A stretch of DNA of 50,189 nucleotides from Muribaculaceae bacterium (GCA_023667285.1 JAMPAK010000001.1:866401-916589), one strand, 5' to 3'; positions 7,939 to 19,000 are shown, counted from the stretch's first letter. Notes: a model not told the origin generated them from the letters alone. Numbers and translations are program-made.

Positions 7939-9381
7939 ATGGAATCATTTCTCATAAAGGCACTACAGTTTCTGGTGGCACTCGGGCTCCTGGTGTTCAT
8001 CCACGAGTTCGGTCACTATCTATTCTCGCGCCTGTTCGGCATCAAGGTGAACAGGTTCTATCTATTTTTTAACCCCTACTTCTCGTTGGTCAAGTATTAT
8101 CCTCGAGAGGGTGTGGTGAAGTTCATAGCCCACTCCAAGGGGGAGGGTGAGAACGAAAAGGAGGTGGCGTGGAAGACCATCCGCGTCTCCAAGCCTCATC
8201 CGGCGGAGTCAGACGGCAAAGCCTCATGGCGCGACACAATCTATGGCATCGGATGGGTGCCTCTGGGTGGCTACTGTGACATAGCCGGAATGATTGATGA
8301 GACCAAAAGCGCCGAGGACCTTGCGGCCACTCCCGAGCCTTGGGAGTTCCGCACGAAGCCCGCATGGCAGCGTCTGCTCGTTATGGCCGGAGGTGTCCTG
8401 TTCAACTTCCTTCTCGCTGTGATCATCTATGCCGGGATAGCCTTCCACTGGGGCGAGAAATATATCCCCTTCGATGTGGCCTATGAGGGATTTGACTATG
8501 TCCCGGCGGCTCAGGCTGTGGGATTCCGCAACGGAGACATCCCGCTGACGGCTGACGGCGTAAAGCTCGATGCTGCCGACTCAGACTATCAACTGAAGAT
8601 CATCGAGGCCAAAGAGGTGACCGTCCGCCGCAACTATGGCGAGATTGTCACCATCTCGATCCCATCAGATTTCATATTGCGACTGAGCGAGGAGAAGGGG
8701 TTCATGACATATCGTCTGCCGGTGTTCGTAGACAAAGTGGTGAACGGTAGCCCCGCCGCCCGCGCAGGAATCGAGCCGGGCGACAGGATTGTGGCGATAG
8801 GCGATACACCGACTCCGTCATACACCGAGTTAGAGGCGGCACTGAGGAATTCGGCCGGGAAGGAGACCACCGTCACCGTCTATCGCGACAACGAACTCTA
8901 TCTCTATGCCGTCACCCCTACTCCCGGCGGAAAACTGGGCTTCAATCTGCGCCCCATCACGGATGTCTACAAGACTGTCTCGAAGCAGTATGGCATCTTT
9001 GAGTCAATCCCGCGCGGATGGGCGCTAGGCACCCAGACCCTCTCAAACTATGTCACCTCCATGAAGCATGTCTTCTCGAAGGAGGGTGTGCAGCAGGTGG
9101 GGGGCTTCGGCGCTATCGGAAGCATGTTCCCGGAGAAGTGGAACTGGCTCTCGTTCTGGGAGATCACAGCCTTCATCTCGCTGGCGCTCGCGTTCATGAA
9201 CATCATCCCCATCCCTGCTCTCGACGGCGGACACATCATGTTCCTGCTCTGGGAGGTGGTGACGGGACGCAAAGTGCCTCTCAATGTGCTTGTCACAGCG
9301 CAGTATGTGGGGATGGCTTTCCTGTTCCTCCTGCTCATCTATGCCAACGCCAACGATATCTTCAGAGCATTCCTTAAGTAA
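7939..9381 (+). CDS. rseP: RIP site-2 metalloprotease (RseP family)
   Basis: A 480-residue inner-membrane zinc protease. HEFGH at residues 22-26, inside the first membrane helix, is the zinc site. The second active-site motif, NIIPIPALDGGH, ends near residue 432 in the C-terminal membrane region. Between them, a periplasmic segment contains a PDZ-like domain (about 265-330, GSPAARAGIEPGDRIVAIG). Family role: intramembrane cleavage of anti-sigma factors and remnant signal peptides. The order dxr-rseP, close to cell-envelope genes, is common in bacteria. It ends two bases before the methyltransferase gene. Confidence 0.95.
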   Translation: MESFLIKALQFLVALGLLVFIHEFGHYLFSRLFGIKVNRFYLFFNPYFSLVKYYPREGVVKFIAHSKGEGENEKEVAWKTIRVSKPHPAESDGKASWRDTIYGIGWVPLGGYCDIAGMIDETKSAEDLAATPEPWEFRTKPAWQRLLVMAGGVLFNFLLAVIIYAGIAFHWGEKYIPFDVAYEGFDYVPAAQAVGFRNGDIPLTADGVKLDAADSDYQLKIIEAKEVTVRRNYGEIVTISIPSDFILRLSEEKGFMTYRLPVFVDKVVNGSPAARAGIEPGDRIVAIGDTPTPSYTELEAALRNSAGKETTVTVYRDNELYLYAVTPTPGGKLGFNLRPITDVYKTVSKQYGIFESIPRGWALGTQTLSNYVTSMKHVFSKEGVQQVGGFGAIGSMFPEKWNWLSFWEITAFISLALAFMNIIPIPALDGGHIMFLLWEVVTGRKVPLNVLVTAQYVGMAFLFLLLIYANANDIFRAFLK

Positions 9382-9383
9382 CC

Positions 9384-10562
9384 ATGGACATTATTCTCAA
9401 ACGCGGCAAGGAGGATTCGCTCCTGCGCTTTCATCCCTGGGTGTTCTCAGGTGCAATATATTCACTCCCCGAAGGGCTTGAGGAGGGGGATATTGTTGAT
9501 GTGCTTGCCTCTGACGGCTCATTTCTGGGGCGTGGACACTATGAAATAGGCTCCATAGCGGTGCGCATCCTCACCTCGGACGCCGGGGAGATGGTCGACG
9601 ACTCGTTTTATGCCGCCCGTCTCCGTGCGGCCTGGGCTCTCCGCGAGCGCCTGGGGTTGATAAGGCCCGACAACACTACATTCCGTCTGGTTCACGGCGA
9701 GGGGGATTTCCTGCCGGGATGTGTGGTGGATGTGTATGGCGACACCGCTGTTCTTCAGGCTCATAGCCCGGGAATGCACTATGCTCGCCACACCATAGCC
9801 CGCGAGCTGACCCTACTGCCGGGCGCCGGAATCAGGAATGTGTATTACAAGAGCGAGACGACCCTCCCATATAAGGCGCGTCTCGACCCTGTCAATGACT
9901 ATATAATAGGTGGTTTCCACACCAACATTGCCGTGGAGAATGGTCTGCGGTTCAACATCGACTGGCTCAAGGGTCAGAAGACCGGATTTTTCGTGGACCA
10001 GCGCGACAACCGCTCGCTTGTAGAGCGCTATAGCCGCAGCGCCCGTGTGCTCAACATGTTCTGCTACACGGGGGGCTTCTCCGTGTATGCCATGAGGGCC
10101 GGAGCCGAGTTGGTCCACTCCGTCGACTCATCGGCCAAGGCTGTGACGCTCACGGATGCCAATATCTCGCTCAATTTCCCGGGCGACACGCGCCACAAGT
10201 CGTTTGCCGAGGATGCCTTCAAGTATCTGGCCGATATGCCTGACAGCGCCTATGACCTCATTATCCTCGACCCGCCTGCCTTCGCCAAGCACCGGAGCGC
10301 CCTGAAGAACGCCCTTGTGGGCTATCGCCGCATCAATGAGGCCGCGTTCCGCAAGATAGCGCCAGGCGGCATCCTCTTCACCTTCTCATGCTCCCAGGCC
10401 GTGAGCCGCGAGCAGTTCCGTCTGGCGGTCTTCACGGCAGCGGCGCGCTCAAGGCGGCGTGTAAGGATTCTCCACCAGCTCACACAGCCTTCAGACCATC
10501 CTGTCAACATCTATCACCCCGAGGGCGAATATCTCAAGGGACTTGTACTTGCGGTCGAATAA
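9384..10562 (+). CDS. Class I rRNA methyltransferase, RlmI-like
   Basis: A 392-residue SAM-dependent methyltransferase of the RlmI/YccW type, which makes m5C in 23S rRNA. An N-terminal PUA-like RNA-binding domain (about 1-75) precedes an EEHEA-like linker and the Rossmann domain. Motif I is NMFCYTGGFSVYA. LDPPAF and FSCSQAV are the catalytic-loop and cysteine motifs, and FFVDQRDNR is the family signature. The start follows the rseP stop by two bases, indicating an operon. The exact target base is inferred from the family. Confidence 0.88.
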   Translation: MDIILKRGKEDSLLRFHPWVFSGAIYSLPEGLEEGDIVDVLASDGSFLGRGHYEIGSIAVRILTSDAGEMVDDSFYAARLRAAWALRERLGLIRPDNTTFRLVHGEGDFLPGCVVDVYGDTAVLQAHSPGMHYARHTIARELTLLPGAGIRNVYYKSETTLPYKARLDPVNDYIIGGFHTNIAVENGLRFNIDWLKGQKTGFFVDQRDNRSLVERYSRSARVLNMFCYTGGFSVYAMRAGAELVHSVDSSAKAVTLTDANISLNFPGDTRHKSFAEDAFKYLADMPDSAYDLIILDPPAFAKHRSALKNALVGYRRINEAAFRKIAPGGILFTFSCSQAVSREQFRLAVFTAAARSRRRVRILHQLTQPSDHPVNIYHPEGEYLKGLVLAVE

Positions 10563-10589
10563 ACCCATCATCACCTCTTTTATATAAGT

Positions 10590-12605
10590 ATGCTTAAATC
10601 CTTAATCCCGGCCCTGGCCGGCACAGCCCTGATGCTCGCATCGTGCTCAGGAGCCAAGACCACCGGCGACCAGGCCGAAAACTTTGACTACAACGTGGAC
10701 CGTTTTGCCGACATTGAAGTGCTCCGCTACAAGGTGCCAGGCTTCGAGGAACTCACACCTCAGCAGCGCATCCTCATCTACTATCTCACTGAGGCCGCCA
10801 TCTCCGGGCGCGACATCCTCTGGGACCAGAATGGCCGCTACAACCTGGCCATACGAGACCTGATCGAGAATGTCTACACCAACTATCAGGGTGACCGTGA
10901 GTCGGAAGACTTCCACGGGCTCGAGCTCTATCTCAAGCAGATAGAGTTTGCCAACGGCATCCATCACCACTACTCCATGGACAAGTTCCAGCCGGCGTTC
11001 TCACAGGAATTCCTCGTGGCGCAGGCTGAGGCGCTTCCCGACTCGCTCAAGCCCGCCGGGCTAGACGAGCTTCTCCCCGTCATCTTCGACCCCACAGTCA
11101 TGCCCAAGCGTGTCAACCAGGCCGCCGGACAAGACCTCATAGCCACCTCGGCCAACAATCTCTATGCCCCCGGCATCACGCAGAAGGAGGTCGAGGCATA
11201 TTACGCTGCCCTCAAGGACACCACGGATCTCACCCCGGTCTCATGGGGTCTCAACACCCGCATAGCCAAGGAGGACGGCACGATTGTCGAGCAGACATAT
11301 AAGGTGGGCGGCTATTATTCACCGGCCATCTCTCGAATAGTGTCACTGCTGCAGAAGGCGTCGGAGTATGCAGAGAACGACCGTCAGCGCGACATAATTG
11401 CCAAGCTCATCTCCTATTACACCACCGGCTCGCTCAAGGAGTTTGACGATTACTCCATCGCCTGGGTCGAGGACACCGACTCGCGTGTCGACTTCATCAA
11501 CGGCTTCATCGAGAGCTATGGCGACCCCCTGGGGATGACCGGCTCATGGGAGTCAATTGTCAACTTCAAGAACAACGAGGCCTCTCACCGCACAGAGGTG
11601 ATAGCCTCAAACGCCAAGTGGTTTGAGGAGAACTCCCCTGTAGACCCGCGCTTCCGCAAGGAGGATGTCAAGGGTGTATCGGCCAAGGTGATCACAGCGG
11701 CCATCCTCGCCGGCGACTCCTATCCCGCCACACCCATCGGCATAAACCTTCCCAACGCCAACTGGATCCGTGCGGCCCACGGCTCAAAGTCTGTCACACT
11801 CGAGAACATCACCGAGGCATATGACAAGGCCGCCCAGGGGAATGGCTTCAACGAGGAGTTTGTCATCGACAAGGAGACCTCCGACCTCATGGACAAGTAT
11901 CTCTTCATCACCGACAATCTCCACACTGACCTCCACGAGTGTCTGGGCCACGCCTCAGGCCGTCTGCTCCCCGGAGTTGACCCTGATGCCCTCCGCGCCC
12001 ACGGCTCCACCCTCGAGGAGACCCGCGCCGACCTCTTCGCGCTCTACTATCTGGCCGACCCCAAGCTTCTTGAACTCGGACTGCTCGACAATCCGGATGC
12101 CTACAAGGCTGAATACTATAAATATATCCTCAACGGCCTCATGACCCAGCTGATGCGTGTCGAGCCGGGCAAGGATATCGAGGAGGCCCACATGCGCAAC
12201 CGTCAGCTCATAGCCCGTTGGGTCTACGAGAAAGGGAAGCCCGACAATGTAATCGAGCTCGTGAAGCGCGACGGCAAGACCTTCATCCAGATCAACGACT
12301 ACGGCCGCCTGCGCGACCTCTTCGGGCAGCTCCTGGGCGAGATCCAGCGCATCAAGAGCGAGGGCGACTATGCCGCCGGAGAGGCTCTCGTCGAGACATA
12401 TGCCGTCAAGGTTGACCCCGAGCTCCACCGCGAGGTGCTTGAGCGCTATTCTCACCTCGACATCGCCCCCTATAAGGGCTTCGTCAACCCCGTCTATACC
12501 CCTGTCCTCGACGCAGACGGCAACATCACCGACGTCACCGTCTCCTACACCGAGGACTACATCCCCCAGGTGCTCCGCTACTCACGCGAGTATCGCACAC
12601 TGTAA
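10590..12605 (+). CDS. Dipeptidyl-peptidase III (M49), lipoprotein
   Basis: A 671-residue zinc exopeptidase that removes dipeptides from peptide N termini. The zinc motif is HECLGH (449-454), the HExxGH form seen in Bacteroidetes DPP III. The second ligand motif is EETRAD (476-481), a variant of EECRAE. The N terminus is a lipoprotein signal with lipobox LASC (Cys at about 19), so the enzyme is predicted to be membrane-anchored in the periplasm or on the surface, unlike cytosolic eukaryotic DPP III. It follows the methyltransferase after 27 bases and has a terminator-like hairpin downstream. Confidence 0.93.
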   Translation: MLKSLIPALAGTALMLASCSGAKTTGDQAENFDYNVDRFADIEVLRYKVPGFEELTPQQRILIYYLTEAAISGRDILWDQNGRYNLAIRDLIENVYTNYQGDRESEDFHGLELYLKQIEFANGIHHHYSMDKFQPAFSQEFLVAQAEALPDSLKPAGLDELLPVIFDPTVMPKRVNQAAGQDLIATSANNLYAPGITQKEVEAYYAALKDTTDLTPVSWGLNTRIAKEDGTIVEQTYKVGGYYSPAISRIVSLLQKASEYAENDRQRDIIAKLISYYTTGSLKEFDDYSIAWVEDTDSRVDFINGFIESYGDPLGMTGSWESIVNFKNNEASHRTEVIASNAKWFEENSPVDPRFRKEDVKGVSAKVITAAILAGDSYPATPIGINLPNANWIRAAHGSKSVTLENITEAYDKAAQGNGFNEEFVIDKETSDLMDKYLFITDNLHTDLHECLGHASGRLLPGVDPDALRAHGSTLEETRADLFALYYLADPKLLELGLLDNPDAYKAEYYKYILNGLMTQLMRVEPGKDIEEAHMRNRQLIARWVYEKGKPDNVIELVKRDGKTFIQINDYGRLRDLFGQLLGEIQRIKSEGDYAAGEALVETYAVKVDPELHREVLERYSHLDIAPYKGFVNPVYTPVLDADGNITDVTVSYTEDYIPQVLRYSREYRTL

Positions 12606-12627
12606 GGCACAGCAATTAGGATAGTGT

Positions 12628-12674
12628 TATCGCGTCAGTGCTTCCCCGTCAGGCCCGGGGGCGCTGACGCGATA
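12628..12674 (+). terminator. Hairpin after DPP III
   Basis: An 11-bp stem, TATCGCGTCAG (12628-12638) with CTGACGCGATA (12664-12674), has a GC-rich loop. The following bases (TGCATTTACTT) are only moderately T-rich, so it is a plausible but not ideal terminator. Confidence 0.5.
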
Positions 12675-12701
12675 TGCATTTACTTAAATATCCTGAAATT
12701 G

Positions 12702-12733
12702 TTTGTCAATTTCGTGACTTTATATTACTTTTG
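12702..12733 (+). promoter_or_regulatory. Promoter of the M6 protease gene
   Basis: TTTG (12702-12705), a 20-base spacer and TACTTTTG (12726-12733) fit the Bacteroidetes housekeeping promoter. The predicted start is near 12740, giving a leader of about 30 nt. Confidence 0.8.
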
Positions 12734-12768
12734 TCACCCGAAAATCAAAACATTTCCTGCAGGAATCT

Positions 12769-15552
12769 ATGAAAAAGAACATAAGACAGGTGTTGGCCTC
12801 CGTGATTATGGCCACATCCGCACTCTCCTCACTCGCTGTGCCAGCTAAGCCCGGACTGATCGAGATGACCCGCCCTGACGGCACCACAATCAATGTGCGC
12901 ATCCACGGCGACGAATTCCACCACTTCCTCACCACTGAGGATGGCTACTATATTGTCGAGGACAAGGGGGACTTCTATTATGCCGATGTCAACCCCCTCG
13001 GCGTCACTGTCAACTCCGGCATCCGCGCCGCAGCCCCCGCCGCCCGCACCGCCGAGGCGCGCGCCTATCTCGCCGGCGTCGACATGGACCAGGTCCGCGC
13101 CACAATGACCCGCACCGCCGAGGCGCGCCTCAGCGCCATGGCCCAGACCCAGCAGATCGCCGCCCCGGCCTTCGCATCGTCTGAGGCATCAGGCCCCCAG
13201 CGCGGCCCCGGCCTCTTCCCCGGCTCGCACTTCCCCGCCACAGGCAAGCAGAAAGGCCTCGTGATTCTCGTGGAGTATACCGACGTCAAGATGTCCGTCT
13301 CCGACCCTCACGACTATTTCACCCGCATGCTCAATGAGGAGGGCTTCAGCTCATATGGAGGCACCGGCTCCGCCAAGGACTTCTTCCTCGAGGTCTCGGG
13401 CGGCAAGTTTGACCCCGACTTCGACGTGTTCGGCCCCGTCACTCTTCCCCAGAACCAGGCATACTACGGCGGCAACAACTATTCAGGCGATGACCAGCGT
13501 CCGGCCCACATGGTGCGCGACGCATGCGACCTCCTCGACGACCAGATCAACTTTAAGGACTATGACCGCGACGGCGACGGCATTGTCGATAACGTCTTTG
13601 TCTTCTATGCAGGACGCGGCGAGGCATCAGGCGGCTCGGCCAACACAGTCTGGCCCCACGCATGGAATGTGGAATATGGCATCGGCTACCAGCCCACCTA
13701 CGACGGCGTTAAGGTGTCGCGCTATGCCTGCTCAAACGAGTGGGAGGGGAGCCGCCCCGACGGCGTCGGCACCTTTGTCCATGAGTTCTCACACGTCATG
13801 GGCCTCCCCGACCTCTATGCCACCAGCTATACCTCCTCCTTCACCCCCGGCTCATGGTCGTGCATGGACTACGGCCCTTACAACAACGGCGGCTGCACAC
13901 CCCCGCTCTATGGCGCTTTCGAGCGCTATGCCCTCGGGTGGCTCGAGCCTAAGGCAATCAGTGAGCCGGAGATGGTCACACTCCCTGCCATCGGCGAGAA
14001 TGTGGCCGCCATCATCAAGACATCCAAGACCAACGAATTCTTCCTCCTGGAGAACCGTCAGAAAGTCTCATGGGACAAGTATATTCCAGGCCACGGCATG
14101 CTCGTGTGGCACATAGACTACAACTCAAGCGTCTGGAATCAGAATGTTGTCAACAACACCCCCTCTCATCAGTATGTAGATATCGAGGAGGCCGACGGCA
14201 CACAGACAGAGGGCTCGCGCGCCGGCGATGCATTCCCCGGCACAGCCCGCAAGACCTCATTTACCGACACCACAAACCCGTCCATGAAGACATGGGCAGG
14301 GCAGTCACTCAACAAGCCCCTCACTGACATCACCGAGACCGACGGCATCATCACCTTCGCTGTCAGCGGCGGCACACCAGTCGACGTTGTTGTCCCTGCC
14401 GGACTTGAGACAATCACCTTCGACGAGAACAGTTTCACAGCCTCATGGGAGACTGTCCCCGGTCTCTCCTATATAATATCGGTGTTCACACGCCCCGGAG
14501 CCGAGACTCAGGTGAGTGACCGTGTCTATGTGGAGGGCTATGAAAACCTCAACATCGGCAAGGTGTCATCCTATCGTGTCACCGGGCTTCAGCCTGAGGT
14601 GACCTACTACTACACTCTCCGCTCCTCAGCCGGCTCCAAGGTGTCCGATGAGTCGGCCGAGGTTAAGGTCACCACGGGGAAGACTCCATTCAACACGCTG
14701 GTTGTAAATGCTCTCGATCCGACGAATGTGGGCGATACATCATTCACCGCTGTCTGGGAGCCTGTAGCCGGCGCCACAGACTATATCCTCAATGTCTTCA
14801 CCAAGTCACCCCGTGGCTCCATGACAGATGTCTGCAACTTCAACAAGGGTGCTGACAACCTCCCCGACGGTTGGGAGGCAAACACCACCGCCTCTTACGC
14901 CATGGACAACTATGTAGGTAAGGCATCACCCTCGCTGCGCTTCAGCCAGTCAGGCGAATATATAGCGTCGGCCACCTATGAGGCCGATGTCCTTGAGGTC
15001 TCTTTCTGGCATCGCGGCTCCAACACAGCCGCCGGCGATGAGATTCTCCTCCGTGTCAGCGTCAACGGCCATTGGCAGACCGTCAAGTCCATCCCGGTAG
15101 TCACCGACATGGGCGGCTCAGTCACAACAGTGACCCTCAATGTGGCCGGTGCAAACAGGGCGCGCATCGAGTACCGTCCTCAAGGCAACAAAGGCTCTGT
15201 GGCCATAGACGATATCGCCGTCACTTATGGCATTCAGCCTGAGCGAAAAGCCGTGCAGGGCTACAAGGATCTCCGCACCGGGAACGTCACATCTTATGAG
15301 GTCAGAGGTCTTGACCCCTCAACTCTCTACTACTACACTGTCCAGGCAACCGATGGCACCACCAACTCCATCTCTTCCAACGAGATATCCGTTGAGACTA
15401 CCTTTGACTCCGCCATCAACAGCATTGAGGCCATCGACGGCGACGCCCCGGTTGAATATTTCAACCTTCAGGGAATCCGCGTTGACAATCCCACCACCGG
15501 CATCTACATCCGCCGCCAAGGAAGCAAAGTGACCAAAGTGCAGGTGAGATAA
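12769..15552 (+). CDS. Secreted M6 family metalloprotease with FN3 domains and sorting-like tail
   Basis: A 927-residue secreted zinc protease related to immune inhibitor A. It has a signal peptide (1-24) and an N-terminal prodomain-like region. The catalytic domain contains HEFSHVMGLPD at 338-348, matching HExxHxxGxxD, and a calcium-type loop DYDRDGDGIVD at about 264-274. Then come a fibronectin type III-like module, a cleaved-adhesin/MAM-like beta module (about 680-825) and another FN3 piece. The last 30 residues (EYFNLQGIRV...GIYIRRQG...VTKVQVR) resemble a type IX secretion tail and nearly match the tail of the 22459-24153 protein. Codons strongly prefer C in third position. Substrate unknown. 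Confidence 0.88.
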   Translation: MKKNIRQVLASVIMATSALSSLAVPAKPGLIEMTRPDGTTINVRIHGDEFHHFLTTEDGYYIVEDKGDFYYADVNPLGVTVNSGIRAAAPAARTAEARAYLAGVDMDQVRATMTRTAEARLSAMAQTQQIAAPAFASSEASGPQRGPGLFPGSHFPATGKQKGLVILVEYTDVKMSVSDPHDYFTRMLNEEGFSSYGGTGSAKDFFLEVSGGKFDPDFDVFGPVTLPQNQAYYGGNNYSGDDQRPAHMVRDACDLLDDQINFKDYDRDGDGIVDNVFVFYAGRGEASGGSANTVWPHAWNVEYGIGYQPTYDGVKVSRYACSNEWEGSRPDGVGTFVHEFSHVMGLPDLYATSYTSSFTPGSWSCMDYGPYNNGGCTPPLYGAFERYALGWLEPKAISEPEMVTLPAIGENVAAIIKTSKTNEFFLLENRQKVSWDKYIPGHGMLVWHIDYNSSVWNQNVVNNTPSHQYVDIEEADGTQTEGSRAGDAFPGTARKTSFTDTTNPSMKTWAGQSLNKPLTDITETDGIITFAVSGGTPVDVVVPAGLETITFDENSFTASWETVPGLSYIISVFTRPGAETQVSDRVYVEGYENLNIGKVSSYRVTGLQPEVTYYYTLRSSAGSKVSDESAEVKVTTGKTPFNTLVVNALDPTNVGDTSFTAVWEPVAGATDYILNVFTKSPRGSMTDVCNFNKGADNLPDGWEANTTASYAMDNYVGKASPSLRFSQSGEYIASATYEADVLEVSFWHRGSNTAAGDEILLRVSVNGHWQTVKSIPVVTDMGGSVTTVTLNVAGANRARIEYRPQGNKGSVAIDDIAVTYGIQPERKAVQGYKDLRTGNVTSYEVRGLDPSTLYYYTVQATDGTTNSISSNEISVETTFDSAINSIEAIDGDAPVEYFNLQGIRVDNPTTGIYIRRQGSKVTKVQVR

Positions 15553-15592
15553 TCGCCCCCACCACCGGCGCCCGAAGAGCGCCGAATTACAC

Positions 15593-15638
15593 GTAGCCCC
15601 GGCCATGGAGGCTGCCACCGGCGCCGACATGTCCGGGG
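15593..15638 (+). repeat. Palindromic intergenic repeat, core copy 1 (forward)
   Basis: The core reads GTAGCCCCGGCCATG at its left end and ACATGTCCGGGG at its right end. The two ends can pair (CCCCGGcCATG / CATGtCCGGGG) around a GCC-rich centre. It is flanked by GAATTAC on both sides. It lies 40 bases after the M6 gene's stop and may serve as its 3' hairpin. The same core recurs in both orientations at 20.7-21.1, 21.8-22.1 and 24.3-24.5 kb. Confidence 0.75.
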
Positions 15639-15719
15639 TGACGAATTACGGATTGAACAATCATTTATATTATCTTTTTTGTTAAACCGTGAAATTTCAA
15701 TAAAAAAACAATTAAAAAG

Positions 15720-15751
15720 TTTGCACAATTCACAGGGATGGCTTAACTTTG
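15720..15751 (+). promoter_or_regulatory. Promoter of the 1505-residue adhesin-like gene
   Basis: TTTG (15720-15723), a 20-base spacer and TAACTTTG (15744-15751). Transcription would start near 15757, about 330 bases before the start codon. Confidence 0.75.
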
Positions 15752-15756
15752 CATTG

Positions 15757-16088
15757 CCGTTTATTCAATGCGGCGTATTGTGTCTTGTTGTATGAGGCTC
15801 GATAGATTCATCATTAACCAACCGTTAAACCCTTAAACCACATTAACAATAGCCTGTAACTCCTCTCTTTGACCTCAGAAGGTCGCGCCCTGCCAACACC
15901 CTTGGCCCGCGTGGCCGATGTGTGTACCTTCACACATCACACAGTGCCAAACCAACATTCATCCACGGCACACAAACCATAGAAACAAACAAAAACAAAT
16001 AAATAATTTAAGTTTCGGCGGCCCGGTCGTTAACGGTTTCGGCACCGGGTTAGCATCTAATCTTTTGAAACCATTTCTTCAAATTTTT
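15757..16088 (+). promoter_or_regulatory. Long 5' leader of the adhesin-like gene
   Basis: About 330 untranslated bases are predicted between promoter and ATG. They contain small hairpins GACCT-CAGA-AGGTC (15871-15884), GGCC-CGCGT-GGCC (15904-15916) and the perfect GATGTGTG-TACCTT-CACACATC (15917-15938), then an A-rich tract. No known riboswitch motif is recognised. An open frame from 15918 runs into the gene in frame, but its product has no signal peptide at its start and is low-complexity, so I treat it as leader. Confidence 0.45.
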
Positions 16089-19000
16089 ATGAGAACAGTT
16101 CTTACACGAATTCTCTCATCGGCACTCATTGCTTCGGTCGCCGCCACTGCGTGGGCCGACAATAATTTGCCGAAGATAGTCTTTGAAGGTCCCAATCCTT
16201 ACAGGATTGAGAACGCGGGACTTAAGAATGCACCTGTGAGAGTGGGACGTCGCGGTTCCATCGGTTTCGCCTCTCGCGACATGTCTTTGCTTTCCCAGCG
16301 TGCCGCTATGGCCAAGGTGCCTTTTAGGGCAGCTGCAAGCATGCCTGAGATTCTTGGCTCAGTCATCGCTTCAGATGCATGGACCACAACTGCAAATGTA
16401 GGCCTCTACAAGGTTCCCACAGCAAAAGACCAGACTTTTACTGAGGTAATCAAGGGTCTTGACGCTTCCTATGGTGGTGTCCTCGTTGAGGACACATATT
16501 GGGCTGTAGGCACAAAGGCAACAGAAGGACGTAATGTATTTTGGATTACCGGATATGATATCAACTCCGGTGAAGAGGTTGCTAGTTACGCTGCTGAGGC
16601 ATATCCGCAGATTGCCATTGGCGGTATGACATATGATGCTACTACCGGTACTGTGTACGCTCTCAGTCCTGCAGATGAGGATGCATTTGATAGCGATGCG
16701 CTCTCGCTCGTGACGCTCAGTTTCGGCCCTACATCAACTACTTACAATGTGATTGCCAGTGTCGCTGACCAGTATGCATGTATTGCTGCGGCTGCAGATG
16801 GCACACTTTATGGTGTTGTTGAGAATGATGCCAAGACATCAACTCTCGTTAAGATTGACAAGACCACAGGTGTTGCAACTCCTGCTGTAACTGACTCGAA
16901 GACTGGCAAGGCTGTCACCACAGGCATCAAGCCCTGGGATGCAGCATCTGCAATCATCGATCCCACCACCGGCCGTATGTTCTGGACTGTATACGACGCT
17001 TGGTATAAGGGCTATATCGCTGAAATCGACCTTAAGAAAGGTACTGCTACAAAACTTTATGACTTCCCCGGCAATGAGTGGGTTATGGGTCTTGCTATCA
17101 AGAAAGAACTTGATCCCGGAGTCCCCGGCATTGGTACAGATCTCGCTCTGACATATGATAAGGGTTCACTCTCCGGCAAGCTCACTTTCATGGCTCCCGC
17201 CAAGACTCTTGATGATAAGGCCGGTACAGGCGCTCTCACATATGTAGTTGAGTGCAATGGCCAGGTTATCTCAACAGGTCCCACAGTCTATGGCGCTAAG
17301 GTTATCGTGGACTACAACGTTCCTGCTGCTGACAACTACACATTTATTGTATACTTCACCAACGCTAAGGGTCAGGGTCCCAAGGCCACTATCTCCAAGT
17401 ATATTGGCCAGGGTATCCCCTCTGATACTGAGTATGTAACCCTTACTTATGTAGGTGGCCGTATGACTGTTGAGTGGGCTGCTGTAAAGACCAGCGCGGA
17501 TGCAGGCTATCTCGATCCCTCAAAGGTGACATATACCGTTACTCCTTATTATAATGGTGTAAAGGATGCTTCAAAGGCTGTCACAACCTCTGAACTTATG
17601 TGGGCAGAGCGTATCACCGAACCTCAGGGCACCTATGAGACTTATGCTTATGGTGTAAGCGCTACTTACAACAACATCACCTCAAGAGAGGTTATGTCTA
17701 ACACTGTTGCTCTTGGCTACTACAACATTCCTTATACAAATACTCTTGCTACAGCCGCTGACTTTGATAAGATGACCGTCATCAATAGCAACGAGGATAA
17801 AAATGCTTGGTCTTATGATTCTGCATCGAAGGCAGCCAAGATTATGTACAACACTTCAAAGGATATGGATGACTGGATGATCACTCCTCCCGTCCGTCTT
17901 GAGAAGGGTAAGACATACAAACTCTCATTCAAAACTTTCTGCGGTCTTGCAAGTTATCCCGAACGTATTGAGGTTAAGGTGGGTACTGCAGCAACTGCAG
18001 AGGCAATGACCTCAACGGTTGTAGCTCCTGCTGTTGTGGCAGCTGCTAGAGCAAGTAATGCCATTGAGCTTTCAGGCTATTACGAGGCAGAAGCCACAGG
18101 AGACTACTATTTTGGTTTCCATGGCATTTCGGACGCCAATTCATATTATCTCTGTGTAAACAATATTGAAATTGTAGAGGGTGAGGCTAACATTCCTGCC
18201 GCTGTCAAGAACCTTGTTGTAACTCCCGCAGTCAACGGTGACCTGAAGGTTTCTGTATCCTTCACTGCTCCCTCAACTGATTTCGGTGGCACTGCTCTCA
18301 CTGATGCAACCAAGATTACTGAAGTCAAGATTTCACGTAACGGCACGGATCTCGATCAGGCTGTTGACTTTGTTGACGGTGTCGCCACCTATACTTTCAC
18401 TGACAATGTTCCCGCTGTAGGTGAATACACTTACACTGTTTCTTGCAAGAATGTGAACGGTTGGGGTGTAGAAGAGAGCAAGACAGTATATGTCGGCATC
18501 AACTATCCCGAACCAGTGGCAGAGGTGTTCATTGAGGAACTTAGCACACCCGGTGAGATTTCAATCCACTGGCCCGCTGTGACTCAGACTATCACAGGCC
18601 AGCCCCTTGAGGCTTCAGATGTAACATATACCGTTACATATTGGGATTATGATGGTGGTACATCCACACAGACAACTTCTGAGACTGCAATCACAGTGAA
18701 GATGTGTGAACCCGATGGCCAGGCATTCGCACTCGCTCAGGTTGTGGCTAATACACAGCGTGGCAGCAGCGATGCTGTTCAGGCAGGCCCGACTCCTGTA
18801 GGTGTACCTTACACAGACTACCTCAACACATTCAGTCTTGAGGATATGAACAAGTATGCATACTATACGAACTCAACTTTTGTGTCATGGTATATTGGAA
18901 TTAATGGAGGTCCGGCAGGTGTCGATGGAGACTCAAACTATCTAACATGTAAAGCCTCTCTTGCCGGTGCCTATGGTAATTATGTCACAGGTGTCATCTC

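Noticed and set aside
15918-16088. N-terminal extension of the adhesin-like protein
   Set aside because: The extension is low-complexity, and the signal peptide starts at the ATG at 16089; secretion would be blocked by 57 residues in front.
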